Shown here piece after piece: positions 15,661 through 24,862 of a stretch of DNA of 48,317 nt. The position numbers were made by a program, and so were the translations under genes. The notes under the pieces are model-generated. The model was not told the DNA's origin, ran no database searches, and worked only from the letters and a program-made list of their open reading frames with translations. Within the stretch, counting starts at the first letter, position 1. Each line of letters starts with the position of its first letter. The DNA is from Sinosporangium album (GTDB lineage Bacteria; Actinomycetota; Actinomycetes; Streptosporangiales; Streptosporangiaceae), in NCBI RefSeq assembly GCF_900100605.1, contig NZ_FNCN01000042.1:1-48317 (forward strand), in the 5' to 3' direction.

Positions 15661-16911
15661 ATGCCCGCATCCGTCCTGCCCGCATCTCCGTCCACTGCCA
15701 CCGCGTCCAGGCTGGACGTCGCCGCCGATCTACTCGACCTGCTCCACGACACGGCCACAGAACTGCGCGTCGATACGCAGTTGGAGGCCCTGACCCTTGC
15801 CGTGGCAGCCGACCTGCCGGTGCTGCTGTGGGGAGAGCCGGGGATCGGCAAGACCGCGGCTCTGGAGCAGCTCGCCGTAGCCCTTGACCTACCGCTGACC
15901 ACGGTGATCGCCAGTGTGCACGAACCATCTGACTTCTCCGGCCTGCCCGTGGTGGGTGACGACCCCGCGGTCCAGGGCATCCCGATGGCCCCGCCGGACT
16001 GGGCCGTACGGCTGGCGCGGACGGGCCGAGGGCTGCTCTTCCTGGACGAACTGTCCACGGCGCCGCCGGCCGTACAGGCCGCTTTGCTCCGCCTCGTGCT
16101 GGAGCGGCGGGTCGGCGCCTTGCGGCTGCCCCCCGGAGTCCGGATCGTGGCAGCCGCCAATCCGAGGTCCTCCGCGGCCGACGGCTGGGAGCTGAGCGCA
16201 CCCCTGGCCAACCGGTTCGTTCATCTGCAGTGGGCTCATGACCACGAGGTCGTGGTACGTGGCCTTGGCGGGACCTGGCCGCGGGCGTCGCTGCCACGGC
16301 TCGACCCGGATCGGTTGTCAGAGGCGGTTACGTTCGCCCGACGTGCGGTATGCGGGCTCCTCGCCGCCCGTCCCGCACTCGTGCACCGGTTGCCGAGCAA
16401 CGAAACCCGCAGGGGCGGTCCATGGCCCTCACCCCGCAGTTGGGAGATGGCACTGCGTTTGATCGCCTTCGCCACCGCGGCGAACACATCCCGGGATGTG
16501 CTGTCCATGCTGGTCCGGGGCACGGTAGGGGACGGTCCCGGACTGGAACTGCTGGCCGGTATGGACCGGATGGACCTGCCCGACCCTGAGACGCTGCTGG
16601 CCGACCCGGCGGCGGCCGACCTGCCGGAGCGGGGCGACCTGCGCCAAGCCGTACTCGACGGCGTGGTGGAGGCCGTCCGGAAGCGGCCGGAGAAGTCCCG
16701 CTGGGACGCAGCGTGGGCACTGCTGGTCCGAGCGTTGGAGACCGGAGCCCCGGACCTGGTGGTCGTACCGGCGAGCACGCTCGCCGCGCTGCGTCGCGCG
16801 GATTGGGATGTCCCGGCGTCGATTGAGAAGCTCGCCGGGGTGGTGTCCTTGAGCAGGCAGGCGGACAAGGCCGCGGTTCGGACCGCAGCCGCCATGGGGC
16901 CGAACCGATGA
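15661..16911 (+). CDS. MoxR-type AAA+ ATPase
   Basis: 416 aa. Walker A GEPGIGKT at residues 58-65, Walker B GLLFLDE at 124-130, sensor-1 asparagine in AAANP at about 167, and an insert between them typical of the MoxR/AAA_5 clade (HEPSDFSGLPVVG). MoxR ATPases act as chaperones that load or remodel partners, usually encoded next to von Willebrand A proteins, as here. The C-terminal third is specific to this gene type. The stop overlaps the start of the downstream VWA gene (ATGA). Confidence 0.92.
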   Translation: MPASVLPASPSTATASRLDVAADLLDLLHDTATELRVDTQLEALTLAVAADLPVLLWGEPGIGKTAALEQLAVALDLPLTTVIASVHEPSDFSGLPVVGDDPAVQGIPMAPPDWAVRLARTGRGLLFLDELSTAPPAVQAALLRLVLERRVGALRLPPGVRIVAAANPRSSAADGWELSAPLANRFVHLQWAHDHEVVVRGLGGTWPRASLPRLDPDRLSEAVTFARRAVCGLLAARPALVHRLPSNETRRGGPWPSPRSWEMALRLIAFATAANTSRDVLSMLVRGTVGDGPGLELLAGMDRMDLPDPETLLADPAAADLPERGDLRQAVLDGVVEAVRKRPEKSRWDAAWALLVRALETGAPDLVVVPASTLAALRRADWDVPASIEKLAGVVSLSRQADKAAVRTAAAMGPNR

Positions 16912-18149
16912 CGCCCGGCGTGGCGGAGACCCTGGACCGCGAGAAGCTCTTCGCCGCACGGCTTCTCGCCGCCCGGGCTCGGCCCTATCTGGCGACGGCG
17001 CTGTTCGCGCTGCACACGGTGGAGTCACGACGTGTGCCGACGATGGCCGTGGACCGCGACTGGCGCTGCTACGTCTCGCCGGCGTTCGTTGATCGGACGC
17101 CCGTGGAAGAACTGGCAGGGGTGTGGGTGCACGAGGTCTCCCACCTGCTGCGCGACCATCACGGGCGTAGCGACCGGGTCGCCTTGGAACGAGGATTGAC
17201 CGGACCGGGGGACCGGCTGCGGATGAACATCGCCGCCGACTTCGAGATCAACGACGACGTGTTCGGGGACGGGTTGGCCCGGCCCGAGGGCGCCGTCGAA
17301 CCGGGGCTTCTCGGGTTGACCGAGGGGGAGCTCATGGAGGACTATCTGCGCCAGTTCCGGCTCGGGCCGTACACACAAGATCTGGTCTGGCTGGACTGCG
17401 GCAGCGGCGCCGACGGGCTGGAACGGGAGTGGGACCTCGGACCGGACGGTGCGAACAGGCTCAGCCCACAGGAACGAGACGCGGTTCGGTTCCGGGTAGC
17501 GGAAGGCATCACCGCCCGCCCCGGAAACGTCCCGAAAGGGTGGCAGCGGTGGGCGGAGGAGGCGTTTCACCCGCCACAGCCGTGGCGGGAACTGCTCGGC
17601 GCGGCGGTTCGCTCGGCGGCCTCCGGCGCGGGCGGGGGTGAGGACTACACGTACGGCCGGCCGTCGCGGCGGTCGGCCGGCCTGCCCGGCGTTGTCCTGC
17701 CGAGCCTGCGGCGCAGGCCGCCGCGGGTCTCCGTGGTCATCGACACATCCGGGTCGGTCAGCGACGCCGAACTGGGCAGCGCACTTCTCGAGGTCGCCGC
17801 GATCGTCCGCGTCGTGGGCGGTCGGCGCGACCTGGTCAGCGTACTGTCGTGTGACGCGGCGGCCCAGGTTGTGCACTCGATGTGCCGTGCCGAGGGAATA
17901 CCGCTGGTGGGCGGTGGCGGGACGGATCTGCGTGCGGGCTTCGCCACGGCGCTGCGAGCAAGGCCGCGGCCAGACGTCGTCGTGATTCTGACCGACGGTC
18001 AAACCCGCTGGCCGGATGCGCGGCCACCGTGCCGGACGGTGGTGGGACTGTTCCCTCGGGCAAGGCGGCAGTCCTCGTGGGACGAGGACGATCCCGATTA
18101 CATGCCGGACACACCGCCCGAATGGGCACGGGTGGTCGTCATCGGATAG
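16908..18149 (+). CDS. DUF2201-type protein: metallopeptidase-like domain plus VWA domain
   Basis: 413 aa, starting within the stop of the ATPase gene. The N-terminal half has a zincin-like HEVSH at residues 75-79 and a downstream acidic motif DFEINDD (111-117), as in the putative metallopeptidase domain of DUF2201 proteins. The C-terminal half is a VWA-like domain with MIDAS residues D279-T280-S281-G282-S283, T339 (GGGGTD) and D363 (LTDGQT). This is the standard partner of MoxR ATPases. Whether it is an active protease is unknown, but both the HExxH and the MIDAS residues are intact. Confidence 0.92.
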   Translation: MTPGVAETLDREKLFAARLLAARARPYLATALFALHTVESRRVPTMAVDRDWRCYVSPAFVDRTPVEELAGVWVHEVSHLLRDHHGRSDRVALERGLTGPGDRLRMNIAADFEINDDVFGDGLARPEGAVEPGLLGLTEGELMEDYLRQFRLGPYTQDLVWLDCGSGADGLEREWDLGPDGANRLSPQERDAVRFRVAEGITARPGNVPKGWQRWAEEAFHPPQPWRELLGAAVRSAASGAGGGEDYTYGRPSRRSAGLPGVVLPSLRRRPPRVSVVIDTSGSVSDAELGSALLEVAAIVRVVGGRRDLVSVLSCDAAAQVVHSMCRAEGIPLVGGGGTDLRAGFATALRARPRPDVVVILTDGQTRWPDARPPCRTVVGLFPRARRQSSWDEDDPDYMPDTPPEWARVVVIG

Positions 18150-18151
18150 CT

Positions 18152-18232
18152 GTTCCGGACCGCCTCGTGGATGGGAGTGTCGTCAATGAAGGCTTCGAGC
18201 ATGAACAGCGCGGAGTGCACGCGACGGTACGG
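18152..18232 (-). pseudogene. Fragment resembling the C-terminus of the NAD(P)-binding protein at 20830-21573
   Basis: On the minus strand the frame reads YRRVHSALFMLEAFIDDTPIHEA. The intact protein has RRVDFALFMVEALVNDELVGEA at the same place before its C-terminal end. The rest of the domain is absent, so this is a remnant of a related gene. It fills part of the 260-base gap before the MFS gene. Confidence 0.5.
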
Positions 18233-18412
18233 CCACGCCTCCGTAGGCCGGTCGGCGGGGTTCGTGGGCCGAGGATGCTGTCGGTGCGGGAAAAATCGGG
18301 TGACATTTTGTGTCACTTGCCGGAATGTTGAGCGCGGTCGACGGGTTTTGTCGGTGGCGTACGTCAGTCTGTACACGCCCACAACGTGAGACCCCGGGCT
18401 GGGACGCCAGCC

Positions 18413-19909
18413 ATGACCGAGTCACGTCCGACAACCCCCGATCGAGGTACCGTGCCCAGCCCGAAGCTCGACTCACCTGCCAAATCCGCGACCGTGGCAC
18501 CAGGTCGCACTCCGGCCGTGATCCGGCTGCTGGTGCTCGCCACGTTCGTGGTCATCCTCAACGAGACGATCCTCATCAACGCGATCCCGCGGTTGATGGA
18601 AGCGCTGCACATCACCGAGCAGACCGCCCAGTGGCTCTCGACGGCCTTCATGTTGACGATGGCCGCTGTGATTCCGGTCACGGGATGGTTCCTGCAGCGG
18701 GTCGTCACCCGCCGGGCGTACGCCGTGGCGATGGGTCTGTTCCTGGTCGGTACGGCGGTGGCCGCCGTGGCGCCGACCTTCGAGGTGCTGCTGGGCGCCC
18801 GCATCGTCCAGGCGGCCGGGACGGCCGTGATGATGCCGCTGCTGATGACCACGCTGATGCAGGTGGTGCCCGTCGGCGATCGGGGCCGGGTGATGGGCAA
18901 CGTGAGCCTGGCCATCTCGGTCGCACCCGCGATGGGCCCAACGGTCTCGGGGGTGATTCTCCAGTTCGGGTCGTGGCGCCTGCTGTTCGTCGTGGTGCTC
19001 CCCATCGCCGCCTTGATCACGTGGGGCGGTCTGAAGAAGCTTGAGAACGTCGGAGAGCCCCGGTTCAGCACGGTCGACTGGTTGAGCGTGGTGACGGCGG
19101 CCGCCGGTTTCGGCAGCCTGGTCTACGGCCTCAGCCAGTTCGAGGGCGGTGACGTCGGCGTCGCCGCCACGATCGTGGCGGTCGGCCTGCTTCTCATCGC
19201 GGTCTTCGTCGTCCGCCAGTTGTCGTTGCAGAAGCGCGGCGTGCCGCTGTTGGATCTGCGCGTCCTGCTTCACCGCACCTACACGGTCGGGCTGGTTCTG
19301 ATGTCGGTCGCGTTCCTGGCGATGCTCGGCTCGATGATTCTGGTGCCGCTGTATCTGCAGAACGTGCGCGAGCTCAGCGCCCTGGAGGCCGGGCTCCTCA
19401 TGATGCCGGGCGGTCTCGCGATGGGGTTGCTCGGTCCGACGGTCGGCCGTCTGTTCGACCGGTTCGGCGGCCGGGTCCTGGTCATCCCCGGCTCGATCGG
19501 GATCACGCTCTCGCTCGCCGGCTTCACCCAGGTCACGATGACCATGCCTTTCTGGCAGCTCCTGGGTCTGCACGCGCTGCTGATGGTGAGTCTGGCCGCG
19601 ATCTTCACCCCGGTGTTCACGCTCGGGCTCGGCGCGGTGCCACGTCACCTCTACTCCCACGCCAGCTCGATCCTGAGCACGCTGCAGCAGGTCTCCGCGG
19701 CCATCGGCACCGCGCTCGTGATCACCGTGATGAGCGCGCGGGCCGACGCCTTGAGAGCCACGGGGGTCGCGGAGGCGGTCGCCAGCCTCGACGGCATGCG
19801 GCTGGCCTTCATCATCAGCGCGGCGCTGTCCGTGATCGTGGTCGTCACGGCCTTGTTCCTGCCGACCCGGGCGGACAACGCCGGTGAGCTTGAGGGGCCT
19901 GTCCATTAG
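18413..19909 (+). CDS. MFS exporter, DHA2 (14-helix, EmrB/QacA) type
   Basis: 498 aa from the ATG at 18413; a GTG at 18386 in frame is an alternative, neither with a strong ribosome site. About 14 hydrophobic segments begin at residue ~36 (VIRLLVLATFVVILNETIL, the DHA2 motif with the acidic residue in helix 1). The motif C-like stretch SVAPAMGPTVSGVI lies in helix 5. Family role: proton-driven export of drugs or metabolites. It converges with a TetR gene, which suggests TetR-controlled efflux. Confidence 0.93.
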   Translation: MTESRPTTPDRGTVPSPKLDSPAKSATVAPGRTPAVIRLLVLATFVVILNETILINAIPRLMEALHITEQTAQWLSTAFMLTMAAVIPVTGWFLQRVVTRRAYAVAMGLFLVGTAVAAVAPTFEVLLGARIVQAAGTAVMMPLLMTTLMQVVPVGDRGRVMGNVSLAISVAPAMGPTVSGVILQFGSWRLLFVVVLPIAALITWGGLKKLENVGEPRFSTVDWLSVVTAAAGFGSLVYGLSQFEGGDVGVAATIVAVGLLLIAVFVVRQLSLQKRGVPLLDLRVLLHRTYTVGLVLMSVAFLAMLGSMILVPLYLQNVRELSALEAGLLMMPGGLAMGLLGPTVGRLFDRFGGRVLVIPGSIGITLSLAGFTQVTMTMPFWQLLGLHALLMVSLAAIFTPVFTLGLGAVPRHLYSHASSILSTLQQVSAAIGTALVITVMSARADALRATGVAEAVASLDGMRLAFIISAALSVIVVVTALFLPTRADNAGELEGPVH

Positions 19910-19946
19910 GGCTTGCCGCGACAGTGGATCTTGGCGTTCCGTGCCG

Positions 19947-20690
19947 CTATCCGGGAGGTGGTGGCGCTGATCTGTCGGCGCCCGTCTGACGAAAGGGCCC
20001 TCCTCGGGCCGGGGCACCCGGCCCGAGGAGGGCCCTTTCGAGGCCGTCGAGGATCAGGTCGAGCCCGAACGTGAACTCGTCCCCGTAGGCGTAGCCCGGC
20101 TGAAGGGCGTGGTCTGCGATCATCTCGGCGAGGTGAGGGTAAACACCTGCGGGCATCCGCTGGACGATTGTTTCCGCCATGTCCTCCAGCTCTTCCGTCG
20201 TGCGGAACGGCAGGTTCGACTCCTGCAGGACGAATCCGTAGATGTAGCTGTCGAGGGCGGAGAACGCGTGGGCGGCCATCCCGATGGAGAACCCGGCGGC
20301 CCGGAGGCTCCCGATGACGGAGTCGTGGTGCCGCAGCGTCGACGGGCCGGGATGGCGCCGCGACTCCATCAGCCCGAGTGCCCACGGGTGGCGCGCGAGC
20401 ACGTGGCGGGCGGAGACGGCGCGCCGACGCATGGTGGTCTTCCAGTCGAACTGGCCGACCGGTAGCTCGATCTCGCCGAAGACCACGTCGACGATCCCGT
20501 CGAGGATCTCGTCTTTGTTCGCCACGTGGTGGTACAGCGACATGGCCTCGACTCCGAGGTGCTCGGCCACCTTGCGCATGGTGACCGAGGCGATGCCCCT
20601 TTCGTCGGCCACCTGTACGGCGGCCGCCAGGATGCGTTCTCGGCTCAGCGAGGTCCGAGGCGTTCGTTGCCGACCGGGGCTCGATGGCAT
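19947..20690 (-). CDS. TetR-family regulator
   Basis: 247 aa from the ATG at 20690 (an upstream start at 20723 is less likely). N-terminal TetR helix-turn-helix at about residues 12-60 ([48 protein letters not shown]). The C-terminal ligand domain includes [13 protein letters not shown] and [17 protein letters not shown], as in TetR/TetR_C proteins. Two matching palindromes in the gap before the divergent gene are the probable operators. The last ~25 residues are encoded by a long hairpin, so the natural C-terminus may have been extended by loss of an earlier stop. Confidence 0.92.
   Translation of the reverse strand: MPSSPGRQRTPRTSLSRERILAAAVQVADERGIASVTMRKVAEHLGVEAMSLYHHVANKDEILDGIVDVVFGEIELPVGQFDWKTTMRRRAVSARHVLARHPWALGLMESRRHPGPSTLRHHDSVIGSLRAAGFSIGMAAHAFSALDSYIYGFVLQESNLPFRTTEELEDMAETIVQRMPAGVYPHLAEMIADHALQPGYAYGDEFTFGLDLILDGLERALLGPGAPARGGPFRQTGADRSAPPPPG
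19990..20040. terminator. Long perfect hairpin, bidirectional terminator-like, inside the TetR 3' end
   Basis: A perfect 23-bp stem (19990-20012 with 20018-20040) around a 5-nt loop. It lies 80 bases after the MFS stop and inside the last codons of the TetR gene. There is no clear T-run, as is common for high-GC actinomycete terminators. It can serve both converging genes. Confidence 0.75.
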
Positions 20691-20740
20691 GTGCGGTCTC
20701 CCGATGATCCCTGGCGTTCCCAACGCTCAGGGCTTGACTG

Positions 20741-20786
20741 CCTTACGTGCGTAAGGATAGCGTCCGCCGTATCTTACAAGTGTAAG
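20741..20786. promoter_or_regulatory. Paired TetR-type operators
   Basis: Two palindromes with the same design, CTTAC-N4-GTAAG, lie at 20742-20755 (extended to CCTTAC..GTAAGG at 20741-20756) and 20773-20786. They are 31 bases apart, three helical turns, between the divergent TetR gene and the NAD(P)-binding protein gene. The second one overlaps a TAAGGAT-like -10 of the plus-strand gene. Confidence 0.85.
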
Positions 20787-20829
20787 GATCAGCGGCCCTG
20801 CGGCCGGACCGGAACAGAGGGAGAAAGGC

Positions 20830-21573
<744 letters not shown>

Positions 21574-22199
21574 CCTCGGCACCGCTCGCCACGGCTGATC
21601 CCGCTCCGCGGCCGTCTTCCCCCGTGAACCCGGACAGCCCCGTGAACCCGGACAGCCCCGTGAACCCGGACAGCTCCGTGAACCCGGACCGTGAAGCCGG
21701 TCCCAGGCAGGACTTCGCCAAGAACAGTGAAACTCATGGCCTCATTTTCACGGGTGTCGAGAGCTTGTCCTTTCTGCATTCATTGGCGTGCAAGAGCGCA
21801 GGGTATCAGCGTAGATATTTCCGGTCAAGGATTTCGTGGTGATAATTCTTTTGCTGGAAACTCTGTGTTGATATAAATCGCATGGCTCTCTACCCCGGCC
21901 CGTGCCCTCCGGCCACGGCCGGAACGCTCAAATGTGCCGACTCTATTTTCGCGATCTCTTTTCAATGGACGTCGGCTGATGCCATCCGAGTCCGGACCTT
22001 TCAACGATGTCGGTCATAGTGCTTTAAGACGTTGGTCAAAAGCCTTCGTGATAGCCGACCTTCCGACGGTCCTGTGTTCTGCTGGAAGTGTGCGGCCTCT
22101 TTTCGAGAGCTCGCGCGTAACGGGTGGCCCGTGAACACGGGTGGCGCCAGGCAGCCCGCCCTAGGGTCCCCACCACCTCGATCTGAGGAGGTAGACACG
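21574..22199. other. Intergenic region with tandem repeat and lower-GC stretch
   Basis: About 625 bases. The first part holds a 18-bp tandem repeat. From about 21720 to 22130 GC falls and no coding pattern is seen. The promoter of the plus-strand gene at 22200 should lie in the right part. No RNA gene was recognised. Confidence 0.4.
21621..21691. repeat. 18-bp tandem repeat, about four copies
   Basis: Units CCCGTGAACCCGGACAGC start at 21621, 21639 and 21657; a fourth from 21675 carries changes. The unit length is a multiple of three, and one frame would read NPDSPV repeatedly, but no proper gene is found around it. Confidence 0.85.
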
Positions 22200-22685
22200 A
22201 TGGCACCGCCATTCAAGCCGCCGCCGCTGAAGTATCCGCCGCCTACCCAGACCCCGGCTGTCAGCCAATGGCAGCAGCAGCTGAGGGCGCGCGGCTGGCA
22301 CATCACCGTCGATGGTGACTACCAGAGCGAGAGCAAGCGCCTGTGTGCCAACTTCCAGATGGAGCACCGTTTGGACGAAGACGGCGTCGTCGGCCCGGAC
22401 ACCTGGGAGGCCACCTGGGAAGCTCCCAGCACCAAGCCTCAGCCGGCGCCCGACCACACCCTGCAGAAGGGCGATACGAACAACCAATACGTCCGCAAGT
22501 GGCAGCGGCAGGTGAACAACCGCGGCTGGCCGGATCTTGAGGTCGACGGTGACTTCGGCCCGCAAACCGAGAAGATCTGCAAGGAACTGCAGCAGTTCAA
22601 AGGCCTGCCGGTGACAGGCAAGATCGACCGTCACACGTGGGACGAGGCCTGGCTGGAGAAGGTTCCTGTGGGCGCGGCCATGTGA
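22200..22685 (+). CDS. Peptidoglycan-binding-like protein with two PG_binding repeats
   Basis: 161 aa; start fixed by GAGGAGGT ten bases before the ATG at 22200. After a Pro-rich start (PPFKPPPLKYPPPTQTP), two repeats of the peptidoglycan-binding domain 1 type follow: residues ~22-75 (WQQQLRARGWHITVDGDYQSES...DEDGVVGPDTWEATW) and ~88-155 (VRKWQRQVNNRGWPDLEVDGDFGPQTEKICKELQQFKGLPVTGKIDRHTWDEAW). No signal peptide or membrane segment is seen, unusual for a cell-wall binder. It may leave by a non-classical route or act inside a larger assembly. Confidence 0.85.
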   Translation: MAPPFKPPPLKYPPPTQTPAVSQWQQQLRARGWHITVDGDYQSESKRLCANFQMEHRLDEDGVVGPDTWEATWEAPSTKPQPAPDHTLQKGDTNNQYVRKWQRQVNNRGWPDLEVDGDFGPQTEKICKELQQFKGLPVTGKIDRHTWDEAWLEKVPVGAAM

Positions 22686-22767
22686 GCGCGCCGTCCGAAT
22701 CCCTGGCCGGCGTTCTGTTCAAGGGCGCCGGCCACCGCTCGGGTCCTCTCCCGGTGCACACGTGATC

Positions 22768-23223
22768 TCAGGTGTCGTAGGTGCCGTCCCAGGGCTCGTA
22801 GAAGCCGAGGTTGTCCGGATAGAGCTCGGCATGCCGCACGCCTTCGAAGGTCTCGATGACGAGGCCGAACAGCACGCCGTCGAGTTCGCGATGGAAGGGC
22901 CGGATGGCGATGTCTCCGAAGTGGTGGCCGGGAAGAGTGTCGAGCCACTCCTTCAACAGACCGTGGGCGGCGTCGACGGACGCCCGGTAGTCGGCGTCGG
23001 TTCCGGTGCGCTCGATGCGGGTGTCGAGGTGGCGGCCTTCGTCGTCGAAGGTGTGCAGGACGGCGTGCCAGTGTTTGTGCGAGCGCCAGTCGTCGGTGTG
23101 GGCGTAGCCGTCGGGGAAGACGGCCACGACGGAGCCGAGGAACTGCCCGCCGTCCCAGTGGCCGACCGTGTCGGTGTGAAAATCGGGCTCATAGGCGATG
23201 GGGATGACTTCCGGGATCGTCAT
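22768..23223 (-). CDS. Conserved protein of unknown function (GFYEPW family)
   Basis: 151 aa from the ATG at 23223. Its pattern is His-, Asp- and Trp-rich (HTDTVGHWDGGQFLG, HTDDWRSHKHWHAVLHTFD, ELYPDNLGFYEPWDGTYDT) with a beta-rich layout. No family name is known to me. No signal peptide. A C-terminal fragment of a relative lies at about 7535-7630. The many His/Trp/Asp residues would suit metal or nucleotide binding, but this is a guess. Confidence 0.7.
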   Translation of the reverse strand: MTIPEVIPIAYEPDFHTDTVGHWDGGQFLGSVVAVFPDGYAHTDDWRSHKHWHAVLHTFDDEGRHLDTRIERTGTDADYRASVDAAHGLLKEWLDTLPGHHFGDIAIRPFHRELDGVLFGLVIETFEGVRHAELYPDNLGFYEPWDGTYDT

Positions 23224-23265
23224 GCGCGGGATGGTAGTCGGCGGCCACGACAGAAGAGTGGCGGC

Positions 23266-23315
23266 ATGATCGGTGCCCTGCGGGTAATGGTGGTGGACGA
23301 CCACCCCATGTGGCC
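23266..23315 (+). pseudogene. Response-regulator receiver fragment
   Basis: The plus-strand frame from the ATG at 23266 begins MIGALRVMVVDDHPMW, the start of a NarL/FixJ receiver domain with the acidic pair DD. After W the match stops and the frame degenerates into random Ser/Arg/Pro residues. A truncated remnant. Confidence 0.5.
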
Positions 23316-23411
23316 TCCGGCGAGCCGGCCCAGTTCGGCGGCCTCGCCGCCGATTTCAAGCCGGCGGCGTCGCACCAAGGAGAGTAGGGTGCTCGTTCAG
23401 CCGCGACTCGT

Positions 23412-24110
23412 TCAGCCGAGATACGCCTCGTGCACGCGGGGGTCGGCGAGCAGTTGGTCTCCGGGGCCGGACAGGGTGGTGCGGCCGAGGTCGATGACGT
23501 AGCCCTGGTCGGCCAGGGTGAGCGCGGCCAGAGCGTTCTGCTCGACCATGAGGACCGTCGCGCCCTGCGATCGGAGCACGGCGATGGTCTGCATGATCTG
23601 CTGGATCATGATCGGGGACAGGCCCATGGTGGGCTCGTCGAACATGATCAGTTTCGGCCTGGCCATCATGGCTCTGCCGATCGCCAGCATCTGCTGCTCG
23701 CCACCGGAGAACAGTCCCGCCCGCTGGGTGCGGCGTTGCCCGAGGACGGGGAAGAGTTCGTAGACACGCGCCATGTCCGCGGCGATGTCGCGATCTTTTC
23801 GCAGGTGGGCGCCTAAGAGCAGGTTCTCCTCGACGCTCATGTCGGTGAACAGTCTGCGGCCTTCGGGGCAGTGCGCGATGCCCGCGGCGAGTACGGCGTG
23901 CGCCGGCAGGCGGTGGATCGGCCTGCCCCAGAGGAGGATCTCGCCCCGGCGTGGCCGGAGCAGACCGGACACCGTTTTGAGGGTGGTGCTCTTACCTGCG
24001 CCGTTGGCGCCGATCAGGCAGACGATCTGCCCCTCCGCGACGGTGAAACTCACCTCCTTGACCGCCTCGATGGCTCCGTACGCGACCGCGAGTCCGTTCA
24101 CTTCGAGCAT
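23412..24110 (-). CDS. livF: Branched-chain amino-acid type ABC transporter ATPase LivF
   Basis: 232 aa. Walker A GANGAGKS, signature FSGGEQQ, Walker B LIMFDEP and switch histidine region VEQN are all present, with the LivF-typical ending GYVIDLGRTTLSGPGDQLLADPRVHEAYLG. It pairs with LivG to drive import through LivH/LivM. Its start overlaps the end of livG by 13 bases. Last gene of the operon. Confidence 0.95.
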   Translation of the reverse strand: MLEVNGLAVAYGAIEAVKEVSFTVAEGQIVCLIGANGAGKSTTLKTVSGLLRPRRGEILLWGRPIHRLPAHAVLAAGIAHCPEGRRLFTDMSVEENLLLGAHLRKDRDIAADMARVYELFPVLGQRRTQRAGLFSGGEQQMLAIGRAMMARPKLIMFDEPTMGLSPIMIQQIMQTIAVLRSQGATVLMVEQNALAALTLADQGYVIDLGRTTLSGPGDQLLADPRVHEAYLG

Positions 24111-24862
24111 TCCGTCGCTCCCAGGTATGCCTCGATGACCCGGGGGTCGGTGCGTACTGTCGCCGGGGGGCCGTCGACCAGCATCCGTCCACGGACCAGC
24201 ACGTAGACGTGGTCACAGAGGGAGAAGATGAACTTGGTGTCGTGTTCGATCACCACCACGGCGATTCCGCGGTCGCGGATGGCGGTGATGAGGGCGCTGA
24301 TGTCGGCGGTCTCCGTGCCGTTCATGCCCGCCGTCGGTTCGTCGAGCATGAGCACCGCAGGGTCGCCGGCCAGCGCTCTGGCGATCTCCAGGCGGCGTTG
24401 GTCGCCGTACGCGAGGCTGCGCGCCGGCATGTGACCCTCGGGGCCGAGCCCCACGAACTCCAACTCGGCTCGGGCCCGCTCGGTTGCCGCCGCCTCGCTC
24501 TTGCGGAAGCCCGGGCCGTGCAGAAGCGCGGCCAGCAGGCCCTGCTTGATCCGGGTGTGCCGGCCGACCAGGACGTTGTCGAGGGCGGACATTCCCGGGA
24601 AGAGCCGGATGTTCTGGAAGGTTCTGGCCACCCCGCCGCGCATGGCCTGCGCGGGGTCGGCCGCCAGGGGGCGTCCGTCGAGCAGGATGCGTCCGGAGGT
24701 CGGGGCGTACAGGCCGGTGAGGCAGTTGAACAAGGTGGTCTTGCCGGCCCCGTTGGGGCCGATCAGGCCGGTGATGCGGTTGCCGGGTACGGCGAGCGTC
24801 ACGTCGTCCAGCGCCACGAGACCGCCGAAGGTCATCGAGACGCGCTCGGCCGTCAACGTCAT
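24098..24862 (-). CDS. livG: Branched-chain amino-acid type ABC transporter ATPase LivG
   Basis: 254 aa from the ATG at 24862, which overlaps the stop of livM (ATGA). Walker A GPNGAGKTT, the LivG-typical ARTFQNIRLFPGMSALDNVLVGRH, signature LAYGDQRRLEIARAL (a degenerate LSGGQ, normal for LivG) and Walker B LMLDEPTAG are present. The frame stays open far upstream, but that part runs antiparallel in meaning to livM and is not coding. Confidence 0.95.
   Translation of the reverse strand: MTLTAERVSMTFGGLVALDDVTLAVPGNRITGLIGPNGAGKTTLFNCLTGLYAPTSGRILLDGRPLAADPAQAMRGGVARTFQNIRLFPGMSALDNVLVGRHTRIKQGLLAALLHGPGFRKSEAAATERARAELEFVGLGPEGHMPARSLAYGDQRRLEIARALAGDPAVLMLDEPTAGMNGTETADISALITAIRDRGIAVVVIEHDTKFIFSLCDHVYVLVRGRMLVDGPPATVRTDPRVIEAYLGATECSK

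Noticed and set aside
18473-20017. 514-codon minus-strand frame opposite the MFS gene
   Set aside because: Reverse-strand shadow of the exporter; low-complexity HD/QR sequence without any domain.
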